Below, one piece after another: positions 1 to 9,076 of a DNA stretch of 64,000 nucleotides. A program made the position numbers and the translations under genes. Within the stretch, counting starts at the first letter, position 1. Each line of letters opens with the position of its first letter. A model generated the notes under the pieces. It was not told the origin of the DNA, made no database searches, and saw only the letters and a list, made by a program, of their open reading frames with translations. The stretch is from UBA5070 sp035604215 (GTDB lineage Bacteria > Fibrobacterota > Fibrobacteria > UBA5070). The stretch lies in contig DATNIW010000073.1 in assembly GCA_035604215.1 (NCBI GenBank), positions 8,588-72,587 of the forward strand. The letters run 5' to 3'.

Positions 1-1
1 G

Positions 2-1534
2 TCGCCGTCCGGGACGGAGGAGCGCCAGCAGTTCGGCCTCCTTCGCAACGAAAACGGCCGCACCACCACCTTCTCGTTCGACCTCACCCCCCGGATCCTG
101 CCGTGGTTCAACACCAGCGGGGGCTTCCAGGCCAACGGAGCGCTGAACCGGCAGGCTCCGACGGCCAGCCTGGACGCAGCCAACGACACCCTCTACACCC
201 AGTTCTGGACCTACAGCCATTCGGACAATTTCCGGTCCAGCCTGCGCCTGGACGTGCCGGCGGTGTTCCGGTCCCTGCAGGGGGTCCTCCCGGATTCCTG
301 GTCCAAGCCCCTCAACGACGCCAAGCAGGGGATCGACCGGTGGAGGTGGACGGGGATCGGCGTGGAATACTCGGTGGACGACCGGGAATCTGGGATCGAC
401 CAGACCCTGGACTACGCCTCGTACCAGGAGCAGATGGACGCGGGCAGCATGCAGTTGTGGCAGATGGGGCTGGGAGACAACAGGGGGCTGCGGTCGCCAT
501 TGGACCTGATCACTGGATCCCGGCCCAAGTCCGGATTCGGCCAGTACGAGCCTCTTCGCCTTTCGGACCCCAACTACCTGCCCGGAATCAACGACACGTC
601 CAGCGAAGCCCTGTTCACAGGCCAGGACAACACCCGCTCCTACCGCGTGAGCACCAACACAGACTTCACCGTGCCCGGCCTTCTGCTCACCCTCCAGCCG
701 AGCCTCACCTACATGATCTCCTGGGACGAGCGGTATTCCACCCCCTGGGACGTGGACACCACCAAGACCTGGCCCCAGATCAGCGTGAACGCGTCGCTGG
801 CCAACTTCGCGGGACGGGTTCCCTTTCTGGGCCGGTGGTTCGAGAGCGTGACGGCCAGCCACACCACGACCTGGGAGGTCCAGCAGCAGATCTACCCCCA
901 TTCCTCGAGCAACGACGTCACCAACTACAGCCTGAAGTGGGCGCCGCTGCTGGGTCTCCAGGCGAAAACCAAGGGGAACTGGAGCTTCGACGACAAGACC
1001 AACTTCGGGGTCACCCTGGCCAAGAGCGCCATCAAGAGCCCCGATTCGGCGTCCGGATCGGATCCCGGGGTCTGCCCCTCGGACCTGGGTCTGCCCGTAT
1101 TCTACACCAACCAGAGCGTGGCCATCGAACGCTGCTTCCAGGTGGTGGGCCACTCCCAGACCTACCACTGGAACGAGGGGAACGAGGGCACCGCCACCTA
1201 CCGGTTCCAGACCCACAAGGGAATCCAGATCTTCCGCTGGTTCGTGAAGCTGGACAACGACCTGGTGGTGACCTTCCGGGCCGGATGGACCCGGGATTGG
1301 CAGTTGCAGAACACCTACGACGCCAGCACGAACCAGGACGACGGACCCCAGACCCTGGCCGACGTTACTACCGTTTACGCCGGATCGAACGCGGCCTACA
1401 ACTTCACCTCGAAGCTGGCCGCCAATTTCGACGCAAGCTACAAGCGGACCGATCAGAAAGATCCGACCGATCCGTCGGCACCAACCGTCGCCAACGACAT
1501 TTCGTTGTTGGCGTCACTCCAGTACAAGTTCTGA
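2..1534 (+). CDS. SprA/Sov-like T9SS outer-membrane translocon, C-terminal part (5' truncated)
   Basis: The reading frame is open from the window edge to the stop at 1532-1534, giving 510 residues; the start lies outside. The sequence is rich in alternating aromatic and polar segments typical of a beta-barrel and ends in a terminal Phe (LASLQYKF), as many outer-membrane proteins do. Segments such as LTPRILPWFN near the edge, then TWPQISVNASLANF followed by PFLGRWFESVTASHTTTW, resemble the repeated 'LPDxxVxxxGLxKxPxLKKxF..xxxxHxY' pattern of SprA, the giant type IX secretion pore of Bacteroidota and relatives. Two cysteines (CPSDLG and RCFQV) sit close together and might pair. The family call is from remembered motif pattern, so it is moderate; a generic outer-membrane barrel is the fallback. 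The exported hydrolases at 25228-38774 and 62075 would be logical cargo. Confidence 0.55.
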   Translation, partial: SPSGTEERQQFGLLRNENGRTTTFSFDLTPRILPWFNTSGGFQANGALNRQAPTASLDAANDTLYTQFWTYSHSDNFRSSLRLDVPAVFRSLQGVLPDSWSKPLNDAKQGIDRWRWTGIGVEYSVDDRESGIDQTLDYASYQEQMDAGSMQLWQMGLGDNRGLRSPLDLITGSRPKSGFGQYEPLRLSDPNYLPGINDTSSEALFTGQDNTRSYRVSTNTDFTVPGLLLTLQPSLTYMISWDERYSTPWDVDTTKTWPQISVNASLANFAGRVPFLGRWFESVTASHTTTWEVQQQIYPHSSSNDVTNYSLKWAPLLGLQAKTKGNWSFDDKTNFGVTLAKSAIKSPDSASGSDPGVCPSDLGLPVFYTNQSVAIERCFQVVGHSQTYHWNEGNEGTATYRFQTHKGIQIFRWFVKLDNDLVVTFRAGWTRDWQLQNTYDASTNQDDGPQTLADVTTVYAGSNAAYNFTSKLAANFDASYKRTDQKDPTDPSAPTVANDISLLASLQYKF

Positions 1535-1544
1535 GGACTATTCC

Positions 1545-3086
1545 TTGCGCAGAGACATCTTCATCAACGTTTCCCCCTTCGAGAAGCGCATCGCGCTCCT
1601 GGAGGACGGAAGACTCACCGAGCTCGTCGTCGACAAGCCGGACAACCAGCGGATCGTCGGCAACATCTACAAGGGGCGCGTGGTTTCCGTGCTCCCCGGG
1701 ATGCAGGCCGCCTTCGTGGACATCGGCCTTGAGAAGGCCGCCTTCCTCCACGCGGCGGACATCGCTCCGGCGGGAACGGAGGCCTACGACGACGACGACG
1801 ACAGCGACGACGAAGTCGATCCCCGTCGCCGAGACCGCGCCGAAAGGCCCATCAACGAGCTTCTGCGCGAGGGCCAGGAGATCCTGGTCCAGGTCGTCAA
1901 GGAGCCCATCAGCACCAAGGGCGCGAAGGTCACCGGGTACCTCTCCATCGCCGGACGGTTCCTGGTGTGCATGCCCAACACCACCTTCATCGGCGTGTCC
2001 AAGAAGAGCCGCGACCACGGTTCCCGCCGCAAGCTCAAGCAGCTCGTGCAGGAGCTTCGCCGGTTCCCGGACGTGGGATACATCGTTCGCACCAACGGGC
2101 TCAACGAGACCGAGGAGGAATTCCGCATCGAGATGGGGATCCTCGAGGAGAAGTGGGCCTTCATCAAGTCGGTCGCCAGCGAGTGCGAGGCGCCGCGGCT
2201 GGTGCTGGAGGAGAACGAGGCGGCGGTGGGCATCCTGCGCGACTACTTCTCCGAGAAGGTCGACAAGGTGATGGTCGACGACAAGGACTTCTTCCAGAAG
2301 ACCAAGGCCTACATCCGCCAGCTTTCGCCGGACCTCGTGAGCCGGGTGCACCTCTACGACGAGAAGACGCCCCTGTTCGACGAATTCGAGATCGAGCAGG
2401 AAGTCCAGAAGGTCTACGCCGACAAGGTCTGGATCCGCAAGGGGAGCCATCTGGTCATCCAGACCACGGAGGCCATGACCACCATCGACGTGAACACGGG
2501 ACGCAACGTGGGTCGCGACGACCAAGCCGCGACCATCCTGGACACCAACATCACCGCCGCCAAGGAGATCGCCAAGCAGCTTCGGCTCCGCGACCTGGGC
2601 GGGATCATCGTGGTGGACTTCATCGACATGGACGCCGAGGACGACCGCGAGAAGCTGGTCCGGGAGTTCCGAAAGGCGTTGCGCGGCGACCGCGCGCCCA
2701 TCACCGTGGCCAGTTCCATCAGCCAGTTCGGCCTCCTGGAGATGACCCGAAAGCGCGTGCGCGAGGCCTTGGTCAAGACCGTCTCGGAGCCTTGCAGCCA
2801 CTGCGAAGGGTCCGGGAACGTGCTCCTTCCCAGTTCGGTGGTCGCATCGCTGGAACGCTGGGTCCGTCGCAACCAGTCCCGGAACGGTCCCAAGGAGATC
2901 GCCATCGTGGTCCACTCGCGGATCATCGACTACCTGGTGGCCGAGCGGTCCACCGCCTTCCACCGCCTGGAGAGCTTCGGGGCGAAGATCGAGCTCGTGG
3001 AAGATCCGGACGCGCCCGCCGACAGCTACCGCATCTTCCACTCCCGTTCGCTGGAGGAGCTCACACCCCAGCACAACGCGGCATGA
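1545..3086 (+). CDS. rng: Ribonuclease G (Rne/Rng family endoribonuclease)
   Basis: The protein has 513 residues, close to E. coli RNase G and without the long RNase E scaffold tail. It cuts single-stranded 5'-monophosphorylated RNA in rRNA maturation and mRNA decay. An S1-type RNA-binding segment starts near residue 37 (IVGNIYKGRVVSVLPGMQAAFVDIG). It is interrupted by a strongly acidic stretch at 81-91. The Mg-binding catalytic aspartates are visible as D315 (TTIDVNTGR) and D358 (IIVVDFIDM). The Zn-link cysteines are C417 and C420 (CSHC). The start is TTG, chosen because GAGGA at 1533-1537 stands seven bases upstream and overlaps the stop of the preceding gene. The gene overlaps argD by four bases (ATGA), so translation is probably coupled. 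Confidence 0.93.
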   Translation: MRRDIFINVSPFEKRIALLEDGRLTELVVDKPDNQRIVGNIYKGRVVSVLPGMQAAFVDIGLEKAAFLHAADIAPAGTEAYDDDDDSDDEVDPRRRDRAERPINELLREGQEILVQVVKEPISTKGAKVTGYLSIAGRFLVCMPNTTFIGVSKKSRDHGSRRKLKQLVQELRRFPDVGYIVRTNGLNETEEEFRIEMGILEEKWAFIKSVASECEAPRLVLEENEAAVGILRDYFSEKVDKVMVDDKDFFQKTKAYIRQLSPDLVSRVHLYDEKTPLFDEFEIEQEVQKVYADKVWIRKGSHLVIQTTEAMTTIDVNTGRNVGRDDQAATILDTNITAAKEIAKQLRLRDLGGIIVVDFIDMDAEDDREKLVREFRKALRGDRAPITVASSISQFGLLEMTRKRVREALVKTVSEPCSHCEGSGNVLLPSSVVASLERWVRRNQSRNGPKEIAIVVHSRIIDYLVAERSTAFHRLESFGAKIELVEDPDAPADSYRIFHSRSLEELTPQHNAA

Positions 3087-4285
3087 CCTCGGCGGCCTTC
3101 CCGGATTCGGAGGCCGTGCGGGATCTCGACGCGCGATGGGTGCTGGGCACCTACGCGCGCCAACCGCTCTCGCTGGTGCGCGGGGATGGAGCCTGGGTCT
3201 GGGACGCCGAGGGACGCAAGTACCTGGACCTGACCGCGGGCATCGCCGTCAACGCCCTGGGACACGCCGACCCCCTGGTGGTGGCGGCGATCCACGAACA
3301 GGCCTCCCGGATGGCCCACACCTCCAACCTCTACTTCACCCCCCTGCACGGACGGATGGCGGAAGTGCTCTGCCGCCACGGCGGATTGGACAAGGCGTTC
3401 TTCTGCAACTCGGGAACGGAAGCGAACGAGGCCGCCATCAAGTTCGCGCGCAAGTTCTGGTACGAGCGGGGATCCGCGTGGCGCCACGAGATCGTCTCCT
3501 TCCAGGACTCCTTCCACGGACGCACCTACGGCGCGCTTTCCGCCACCGGACAGGACAAGATCCAGACCGGTTTCGGACCGCTCCTCCCGGGGTTCGTGCG
3601 ATCGGCCCTGACGCCGGAAGGCCTGCGCGAGGCCGTGGGAGCGCACACCGCGGCCGTGATCCTGGAGCCCATCCTCGCGGAGGGCGGGGTCATCGAGCCG
3701 TCGCCTGAATTCATCGCCACCTTGAACGAACTCCAGGAGAAGCACGGTTTCCTCCTGATCGCCGACGAGATCCAGACGGGTCTGGGCCGCACGGGAGAGT
3801 GGTTCGCGCACAAGTCGCCCGGTCTGCACCCGGACCTCGTGACCCTCGCGAAGCCCCTGGGCGGTGGCCTTCCGCTGGGAGCGGTCCTCCTCAAGCAGGC
3901 CGTGGCGGATGCCATCAAGCCCGGCGACCACGGCACCACCTTCGGGGGCAACCCGGTCGCGGTCGCGGCTGGGCTGGCGGTCCTGGATCGCCTGGAAAGG
4001 CCGGGGTTCCTGGAAAACGTCCGCGAAGTCGCCTCGCGCCTGCGCGCCGGACTCGCCTCCCTTTCCGGACGCGGACCCTTCGGGGAGCTGCGCGGGAGAG
4101 GACTTTTGATCGGCATCGCCGTCTCCTGCGATCCCGGGATGATCATGGACGCCGCCCGCGCCCAGGGCCTGATCGCCTACCGCGCCGGGGGGCACGTCCT
4201 GCGCCTGCTTCCGCCCCTGGTCCTCACGGCCGACCAGGCCGACTTCGCCGTGGAAGGCCTTCGGAAGGTCGCGGACAGGATCTGA
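3083..4285 (+). CDS. argD: Acetylornithine/succinyldiaminopimelate aminotransferase family protein
   Basis: This is a 400-residue class-III PLP aminotransferase of ArgD type. The enzyme transfers an amino group between N-acetylornithine and 2-oxoglutarate in arginine synthesis, and many members also serve lysine synthesis. Visible features are the phosphate-binding NSGTEANE at 109-116, the PLP-ring aspartate D228 in IADEIQTGLGRTG, and the Schiff-base lysine K257 in LAKPLGGGLPLGA. TTFGGNP also fits the family. Start ATG 3083 overlaps the rng stop; the longer frame upstream is only an rng shadow. Other class-III enzymes (ornithine or GABA aminotransferases) share these motifs, so the substrate is inferred. 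No other arg genes lie nearby. Confidence 0.82.
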   Translation: MTSAAFPDSEAVRDLDARWVLGTYARQPLSLVRGDGAWVWDAEGRKYLDLTAGIAVNALGHADPLVVAAIHEQASRMAHTSNLYFTPLHGRMAEVLCRHGGLDKAFFCNSGTEANEAAIKFARKFWYERGSAWRHEIVSFQDSFHGRTYGALSATGQDKIQTGFGPLLPGFVRSALTPEGLREAVGAHTAAVILEPILAEGGVIEPSPEFIATLNELQEKHGFLLIADEIQTGLGRTGEWFAHKSPGLHPDLVTLAKPLGGGLPLGAVLLKQAVADAIKPGDHGTTFGGNPVAVAAGLAVLDRLERPGFLENVREVASRLRAGLASLSGRGPFGELRGRGLLIGIAVSCDPGMIMDAARAQGLIAYRAGGHVLRLLPPLVLTADQADFAVEGLRKVADRI

Positions 4286-4693
4286 CTACGACTGGGCCGC
4301 GGCCCGGCTCCACGCGACCATCTTCATGTCTTCCTCCTCGATGTGGTGGCGGAGCCAGTCCACCAGGAAACGGGCGAGCGTGAGCGGCAGCGTGAGCCTG
4401 CCCGCGCGGTGGTCCGCGACCAGCTGTCCCACCTGGCTCGCCAGTTCCTCGTGCTTGCGCCGATGTTCCGGAAGCCCCGGGAAGGCCAAGGCGACCATCA
4501 GGGCCTCCTCCGCCCTGAAATGTTCCACCGTGTAGGAAGCCATCGACCGCAGGGTTCCGCCCATCTTCTCCTGGGCGGAGCCGGACATCAGCGCGTCGTG
4601 GAGGTCGTTCAACAGGCCGAACAGATGCCTGTGCTGCTCGTCGACCCCGGCGTGTCCCGTCTCGTACCGTTCCTCCCATTCCGCCAACGCCAT
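4286..4693 (-). CDS. Bacteriohemerythrin (O2-binding non-heme diiron protein)
   Basis: The 135-residue single-domain hemerythrin binds O2 reversibly at a diiron site and is used for oxygen storage, delivery or sensing. All seven expected iron ligands can be placed: H21 (DEQH), H58 and E62 (EHFRAEE), H77 and H81 (HRRKH), H117 and D122 (HIEEED). The N-terminal W6 and the four-helix length fit single-domain bacteriohemerythrins. Its start lies four bases past the pilT stop, so it is probably the last gene of the pilT operon. The stop abuts that of argD with no space between the two convergent genes. Confidence 0.9.
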   Translation of the reverse strand: MALAEWEERYETGHAGVDEQHRHLFGLLNDLHDALMSGSAQEKMGGTLRSMASYTVEHFRAEEALMVALAFPGLPEHRRKHEELASQVGQLVADHRAGRLTLPLTLARFLVDWLRHHIEEEDMKMVAWSRAAAQS

Positions 4694-4696
4694 GCT

Positions 4697-6148
4697 CTAC
4701 GTCCCGCCGCCCAACTCGGCGAGGAAGGACGTGTCGATCCCGTTGTTCTTGAACAGGCCCAGGAGTCCCTGCTTGTCGACCGCCTTGATGTAGGCTTCGC
4801 GGGCTTCCACGGTCCGGCGGCGCACGAGGTCGGTCAAGCTGTCGTTCATCGTGCACATCCCGTACTTCTTTCCGGTCTGCATCACGGAGGGGATCTGGAA
4901 GGTCTTGCCCTCGCGCACCAGGGCCGACACGGAAGGGGTTCCGATGAGGATCTCGTAGGCGGCCACGCGGCCACCGCCGATCTTGCGGCACAGGGTCTGT
5001 GCGATGACGCCTTTCAGGGATTCCGAGAGCATGACCCGGATCTGGTCCTGCCGGTCGGCGGGAAACACGTCGATCAGGCGGTCCACGGTGGACGGCGCCG
5101 TGCTGGTGTGCAGGGTCCCGAACACCAGGTGCCCCGTTTCCGCGGTCTCGATGGCGATGGAGATGGTCTCCAGATCCCGCATCTCGCCCACCAGCACGAT
5201 GTCCGGATCCTCGCGGAGCGCGGCCCGCAGGGCGCTGGAGAAGGTGCGGGTATGGATGCGGACCTCGCGCTGGTTGATCAGGCACCCCTTGTTCGGGTGC
5301 ACGAACTCGATGGGGTCCTCGATGGTGATGATGTGGTCCTTGCGCTGCCGGTTCACCAGGTCGATGAGGGCCGCGAGGGTCGTGGACTTCCCCGATCCCG
5401 TGGGCCCGGTCACCAGCACGAGTCCCTTGGACAGGAAGCACAGCTGGCGGACCTCGTCGGGGAGGCTCAGGTCGTCCACGGAGAGGATCTCGGTCGGAAT
5501 CTGTCGGAACACCGCCCCGATCCCCTTGCGGTCGCGGAAGTAGTTGGCCCGGAAGCGGGCGATTCCCGGGATCTCGTGGGCGAAATCCGTGTCGCCGGTC
5601 TCCAGGAATTCCTCCCGGTTGCGCGCCGGAGCGATCTCGAAGAGGAGGTCGCGGAGGGCGTCGTCGGAATACCTGGGCTCGCCCTCCAGGCGGACCATGT
5701 CCCCGGAGTCCCGCAGCATGGGAGGCTCGTTGGAGCAAAGGTGCAGGTCGGAGGCCTTGCGCTCCACCATGGTGCGGAAGAGCCGGTGGATGGCGGGTTC
5801 CGCGACGGCGTCCACGACCGAGGCGGGATCCGCCTCGACCTGGGCCGCTTCCGACAGGGTGAACACGGCCTTGGGTCCCAGGGCGGAGGGATGGCCGACG
5901 CAGGCGAAGGAGCGCTCTCCGCACAGGTAGGAGAATCCGAACGGTCCGTTGGCCCGGATGGAAGGCACCATGTCGGGCGGCGCGATTTCCGAGAGCAGGG
6001 AAACGACCGCGGCGGGATCGCATCGTTCGGCCGTCATGGGCCGTTCCTCCCCGTCGAAGACGAAGACGATCTCGCGGCCGGCCTGGAGCAGGAAGTGCGT
6101 CGCGCCGTGCGCGACCTGCGCCTGGAGGTAGCTGTCGAGGGTGGCCAT
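4697..6148 (-). CDS. pilT: PilT-like type IV pilus retraction ATPase with an extra N-terminal domain
   Basis: The protein has 483 residues against about 345-370 for ordinary PilT. The usual parts are present: an N-domain starting around A132 (ASDLHLCSNEPPMLRDSG), Walker A GPTGSGKST at 248-256, an Asp box (ITIEDPIEFVH), Walker B near 314-322 (EDPDIVLVGEMRD), and a His box around 338-350 (TGHLVFGTLHTSTA). The extra first ~120 residues look like a decayed copy of the N-domain: ATHFLLQAGREIVF...LLSEIAP parallels ASDLHLCSNEPPML...LLFEIAP. The enzyme powers pilus retraction at the inner membrane. Start ATG 6148 overlaps the upstream stop by one base (TGATG). PilU is the alternative paralogue. Confidence 0.88.
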   Translation of the reverse strand: MATLDSYLQAQVAHGATHFLLQAGREIVFVFDGEERPMTAERCDPAAVVSLLSEIAPPDMVPSIRANGPFGFSYLCGERSFACVGHPSALGPKAVFTLSEAAQVEADPASVVDAVAEPAIHRLFRTMVERKASDLHLCSNEPPMLRDSGDMVRLEGEPRYSDDALRDLLFEIAPARNREEFLETGDTDFAHEIPGIARFRANYFRDRKGIGAVFRQIPTEILSVDDLSLPDEVRQLCFLSKGLVLVTGPTGSGKSTTLAALIDLVNRQRKDHIITIEDPIEFVHPNKGCLINQREVRIHTRTFSSALRAALREDPDIVLVGEMRDLETISIAIETAETGHLVFGTLHTSTAPSTVDRLIDVFPADRQDQIRVMLSESLKGVIAQTLCRKIGGGRVAAYEILIGTPSVSALVREGKTFQIPSVMQTGKKYGMCTMNDSLTDLVRRRTVEAREAYIKAVDKQGLLGLFKNNGIDTSFLAELGGGT

Positions 6149-6609
6149 CAGGCGGCGTCCGAGGGTTCCACGGACTCGATCCAGTCCTTGTTGACCACCA
6201 CCGTGCCGGATTCCGTCACCAAGGGGAAGAACCGCTCCGGGAGATTCAGGAAGTCCAGGGGACGCCGGTGGTTCCCGGGCAGGAGCAGCCGCACCAATCC
6301 CGCGACCACGGCCCCGCCGCGCAGCCGAACCCGCATGTTGGCGCTCGAGGCCTGGAATTCCTCCAGCTCGGAAAGTTCTTCCAGGGGCTCGAGGCAGGCG
6401 AACATGGCGATGGACGATTTCGCCAGGAGCTTGATCCGTCCGTCGATCGAGGCGGGGACGAAGGCGTCGGGGTCGTTCAGCCGGCCCAGGAGTCCCTGGG
6501 AACCGCGCGGGTCGGGAGGAGCGAGGAAGAGAACGGCTTCCACCGGGCCGTCGGGTCCGGAAGGCAGGCGCACGGGAATCCGCCGCACGTCCAAGGCAAG
6601 GTCGAGCAT
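6148..6609 (-). CDS. Conserved-looking small protein of unknown function upstream of pilT
   Basis: I do not recognise this 153-residue protein with confidence. It has no signal peptide or membrane segment. The C-terminal half (RVRLRGGAVVAGLVRLLLPG, then LDFLN, FFPL, VVNKDWIESV) has the look of a compact all-beta domain. In several bacterial proteins a similar 'define a tag, then DFLN, then FFPL, then VNK' layout occurs, but I cannot name the family securely. Its stop overlaps the pilT start by one base, so it is translationally coupled to pilT and may regulate or assist the motor. The start ATG at 6609 is nine bases downstream of the preceding stop. Confidence 0.6.
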   Translation of the reverse strand: MLDLALDVRRIPVRLPSGPDGPVEAVLFLAPPDPRGSQGLLGRLNDPDAFVPASIDGRIKLLAKSSIAMFACLEPLEELSELEEFQASSANMRVRLRGGAVVAGLVRLLLPGNHRRPLDFLNLPERFFPLVTESGTVVVNKDWIESVEPSDAA

Positions 6610-6618
6610 GGGGCCATG

Positions 6619-8004
6619 CTACGATACCGGCGGTGGTCGGGGCAATCCCCGCGTTCCCCCGATCACCCCGGCCTTCGACAGGATCCGGTTCAATTTCCGG
6701 TCCCAAGCCGCATGCCCCTCCGGGGTCTGGGGGTAAGCCAGGAGATGGACGCGCAACCTGGACATCCACCAAAGCGCGGGCACCAGCCGCAGCACCAGGC
6801 GGGGGTGGGCGGAGAGTCGCGCCACCAGACGCAGCAGCGGCCCCGCCGATCGCCAGGAAGTGGAGTAGAGGGCGATGACCGTGCGGGAGTCGGCCATCCG
6901 GACCAGGGCGTCGAAGTCTTCCTGCCGCAGGTCCTGGAGCAGGGGGCGCAGCGCTTCTTGCGCGGAGATTCCCGCGCCGTGGTCCACGATGCTGTCGTTC
7001 CAGCGGTAGCGCAGATAGGCGCGATGGTAGCCCCAGAGGTTTTCCAGGGTGGCTTCCCCCCGCGAGAAGGCGTGGACGACCTGCAACGCGGCCAGGTGAC
7101 CGGTCAGCAGGGAGGAATGGATCCCGGCTCCGTCCAAGGGGCCCACGCAGCACGCGGCGTCTCCGCAGGCGATGTAGCCCGGTGCCACCGCGCACGACAG
7201 GAAGGTCCGGGCCGGAAGGAAGGCTCCCGCGGCGGAGCGTCGTTCCCACGAGATCCCCCAGGATCTGCCGTGCTCTTCCAGGCACTTCGCCCAAGGGCGC
7301 GCGGAGGGCGCGCCTCCGATGCCAACGTTCATCTCCGCCGGTCCGTTGGGGAAGTACCAGACGTAGCCCCCGTTGGAGGCGGCCAGGTCGTAGCTGAGGG
7401 CGATCTCGTCGGGGTGGGGGATCCCGGCGGGAACCCGCACCAGCTCCCTGTAGGCGAACGCCAACCGTCCTTCCCCCACCTCCCTTTCCAAGGGGCCCGG
7501 CACCGCGACCTTCTGGCGCAGGCCGGAAGCGGCGCCGCTGCAATCCAGGCAGCAACGCGCCCGAAGTACGCCACCCTCCGTGCGCACCCCGACGATGGAG
7601 TCTCCTTCGGCGATCCAGTCGACGATCCTGCCGTTCCCGCGGAATTCCGCTCCCGCCGCGATCGCCGCGTCCAGCAGGATCCTGCCCATGCGGGGCCGAT
7701 CCACCATGGCGCGGGGCGTGATGCGGGCCGGGATCACCAGGTGGTCCCGGCCGTCGGAGGTCGAGATGCGCGCGCCGAGGTTTCCACGAAGCACGGCGGG
7801 GGAGAGGTCCACGCCCAGGACGGCGAGCGTCCAACGGATCTCGTTCTCCTCCATGGCGTCGCCGCAGGCCTTGGTCCCCACCTGGTCGGCGGATCTCCGG
7901 TCCAGGAGCACCACGCGGAGTCCCTCCCGCGCGGCCGAAAGGGCCGCCGCGCAACCCGCCGTGCCGGCTCCCACCACGGCCACGTCGCAGTCGAAGCCGG
8001 TCAC
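6619..8004 (-). CDS. Geranylgeranyl-reductase-family FAD-dependent oxidoreductase
   Basis: The 461-residue flavoprotein opens with an FAD-binding Rossmann motif (VVGAGTAG, around residues 10-17). It carries KACGDAME, matching the family's CG(D/G) motif, and the late ACGDAACCVGPLDGAGI motif that contacts FAD. The family reduces isoprenoid double bonds (geranylgeranyl lipids, menaquinone tails) or acts on tryptophan-like and polyketide substrates, so the substrate is open. Start GTG 8004 overlaps the stop of the upstream gene (GTGA); longer frames upstream lie inside that gene. Its place in a pilT operon is not explained by known function. Confidence 0.78.
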   Translation of the reverse strand: MTGFDCDVAVVGAGTAGCAAALSAAREGLRVVLLDRRSADQVGTKACGDAMEENEIRWTLAVLGVDLSPAVLRGNLGARISTSDGRDHLVIPARITPRAMVDRPRMGRILLDAAIAAGAEFRGNGRIVDWIAEGDSIVGVRTEGGVLRARCCLDCSGAASGLRQKVAVPGPLEREVGEGRLAFAYRELVRVPAGIPHPDEIALSYDLAASNGGYVWYFPNGPAEMNVGIGGAPSARPWAKCLEEHGRSWGISWERRSAAGAFLPARTFLSCAVAPGYIACGDAACCVGPLDGAGIHSSLLTGHLAALQVVHAFSRGEATLENLWGYHRAYLRYRWNDSIVDHGAGISAQEALRPLLQDLRQEDFDALVRMADSRTVIALYSTSWRSAGPLLRLVARLSAHPRLVLRLVPALWWMSRLRVHLLAYPQTPEGHAAWDRKLNRILSKAGVIGGTRGLPRPPPVS

Positions 8005-8981
8005 GGGTGGGACAGTTCCCGTCGGATCGGCACCAGGTCGCGGACCAGCGATGCCGGGAGCCACTTGCGGACCTTCTTGTACCGAGGGGCGTCGAGCGTG
8101 TCGAGCCACGCCCGGGCGGAGTCCCGCCGGCCCATGGCGGCGTGGATGCGGGCCAGGTTCCCGGCCGCGGAGAGCCGACCGACCGGGAGGACTTCCAGGC
8201 CATCGTACTCGATGAAGCTCGCGCGGTAGGTGTCGAGCGCCTGGGACAGGCGGTCCAACCGGAAAAGGACATCGCCTTCGGCTTGCCGGTAGATCCGATT
8301 TTCCGGCCAGATCGCGCGGGCTTCCTGGACCACGCGAAGCGCTTCGGGGTATTCGCCCCGCTCGTATCGGATCCAGAGAAGCGAGGTGCGGAACGCCTCG
8401 CGAAACGGCGACCGGGATGCCGCCGCCTGCTGGGTGAGCAGCAATCCTCGATCGCGCTGGTCGCCCCCGATGAACCTGCCCACGGGGCCCAGGCTCTGGG
8501 ACTTCCAGAACAGGTAGCCACCGACGATCCCCCGGAGTTCCGGACTGTCCCAACCCTGGTCCATCATGTCGCGGGCGACGGAGGCCGCCGAGCGGCCGTC
8601 CAGGGCGGATGCCAGGTCCCGACCCTCCAGCGCGGCCAGATAGGACTCCTGGGACAGGGCCATGGCGTCGATCAGGCGGGAGCGCGGATCCGTCCTGGAC
8701 CGGACCAGCCGGGAGAGTTGGTCCAGTGTGCGGTGGGCGGATTCCAGGCGGGCGGGGTCATGGAGATCCGCGAAGGCCGATAGCGCCACGGTGGCAGAGA
8801 GCAGGAGCTTCTCCTGCTCGGAACCTCCGTCCCAGGAGCGCGCGAAACCGTCCGCCGCCCGATGGTTCCCGGAAAGGGACAGGCTCGATGCTTCCTCGAA
8901 CGCCTTCAGTCCCCGACCTCCCAGCAGGGTATCCCCCGCCTGGGCGCAAAACAGCCATCCGGCCATGATGATCGCGATCAC
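8001..8981 (-). CDS. Exported helical-repeat (TPR-like) protein, unknown role
   Basis: The 326-residue protein starts with a short hydrophobic segment (MIAIIMAGWLFCAQAG) fitting a signal peptide. The remainder is alpha-helical with TPR-like signatures, for example YPEALRVVQEARAIWPEN, AEGDVLFRLDRLSQALDTYR and GNLARIHAAMGRRDSARAWLD near the C-terminus. Such proteins usually scaffold periplasmic or outer-membrane assemblies; no enzyme motif is visible. GTG 8981 is preferred because AGG stands about six bases upstream and the full hydrophobic leader is kept; ATG 8966 is the alternative. It is the first gene of the five-gene minus-strand operon and diverges from aroD. Confidence 0.65.
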   Translation of the reverse strand: MIAIIMAGWLFCAQAGDTLLGGRGLKAFEEASSLSLSGNHRAADGFARSWDGGSEQEKLLLSATVALSAFADLHDPARLESAHRTLDQLSRLVRSRTDPRSRLIDAMALSQESYLAALEGRDLASALDGRSAASVARDMMDQGWDSPELRGIVGGYLFWKSQSLGPVGRFIGGDQRDRGLLLTQQAAASRSPFREAFRTSLLWIRYERGEYPEALRVVQEARAIWPENRIYRQAEGDVLFRLDRLSQALDTYRASFIEYDGLEVLPVGRLSAAGNLARIHAAMGRRDSARAWLDTLDAPRYKKVRKWLPASLVRDLVPIRRELSHP

Positions 8982-9076
8982 GTTGCCTGCAAACCTACTT
9001 CCCGCCTATTTCCTCCCCATCCGCAGGGGGGGATCCCCCGGACACGGGGAGTCCCCAGTTTGTAGGCTTTCCGGCG
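8982..9076. promoter_or_regulatory. Divergent intergenic region between the pilT operon and aroD
   Basis: These 95 bases separate two divergently transcribed units and must hold both promoters unless transcription starts inside genes. A GC-rich partial inverted repeat (GGGGGGATCCCCC, then GGGGAGTCCCC) lies at about 9029-9058. I could not identify convincing -35/-10 hexamers. Confidence 0.35.
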
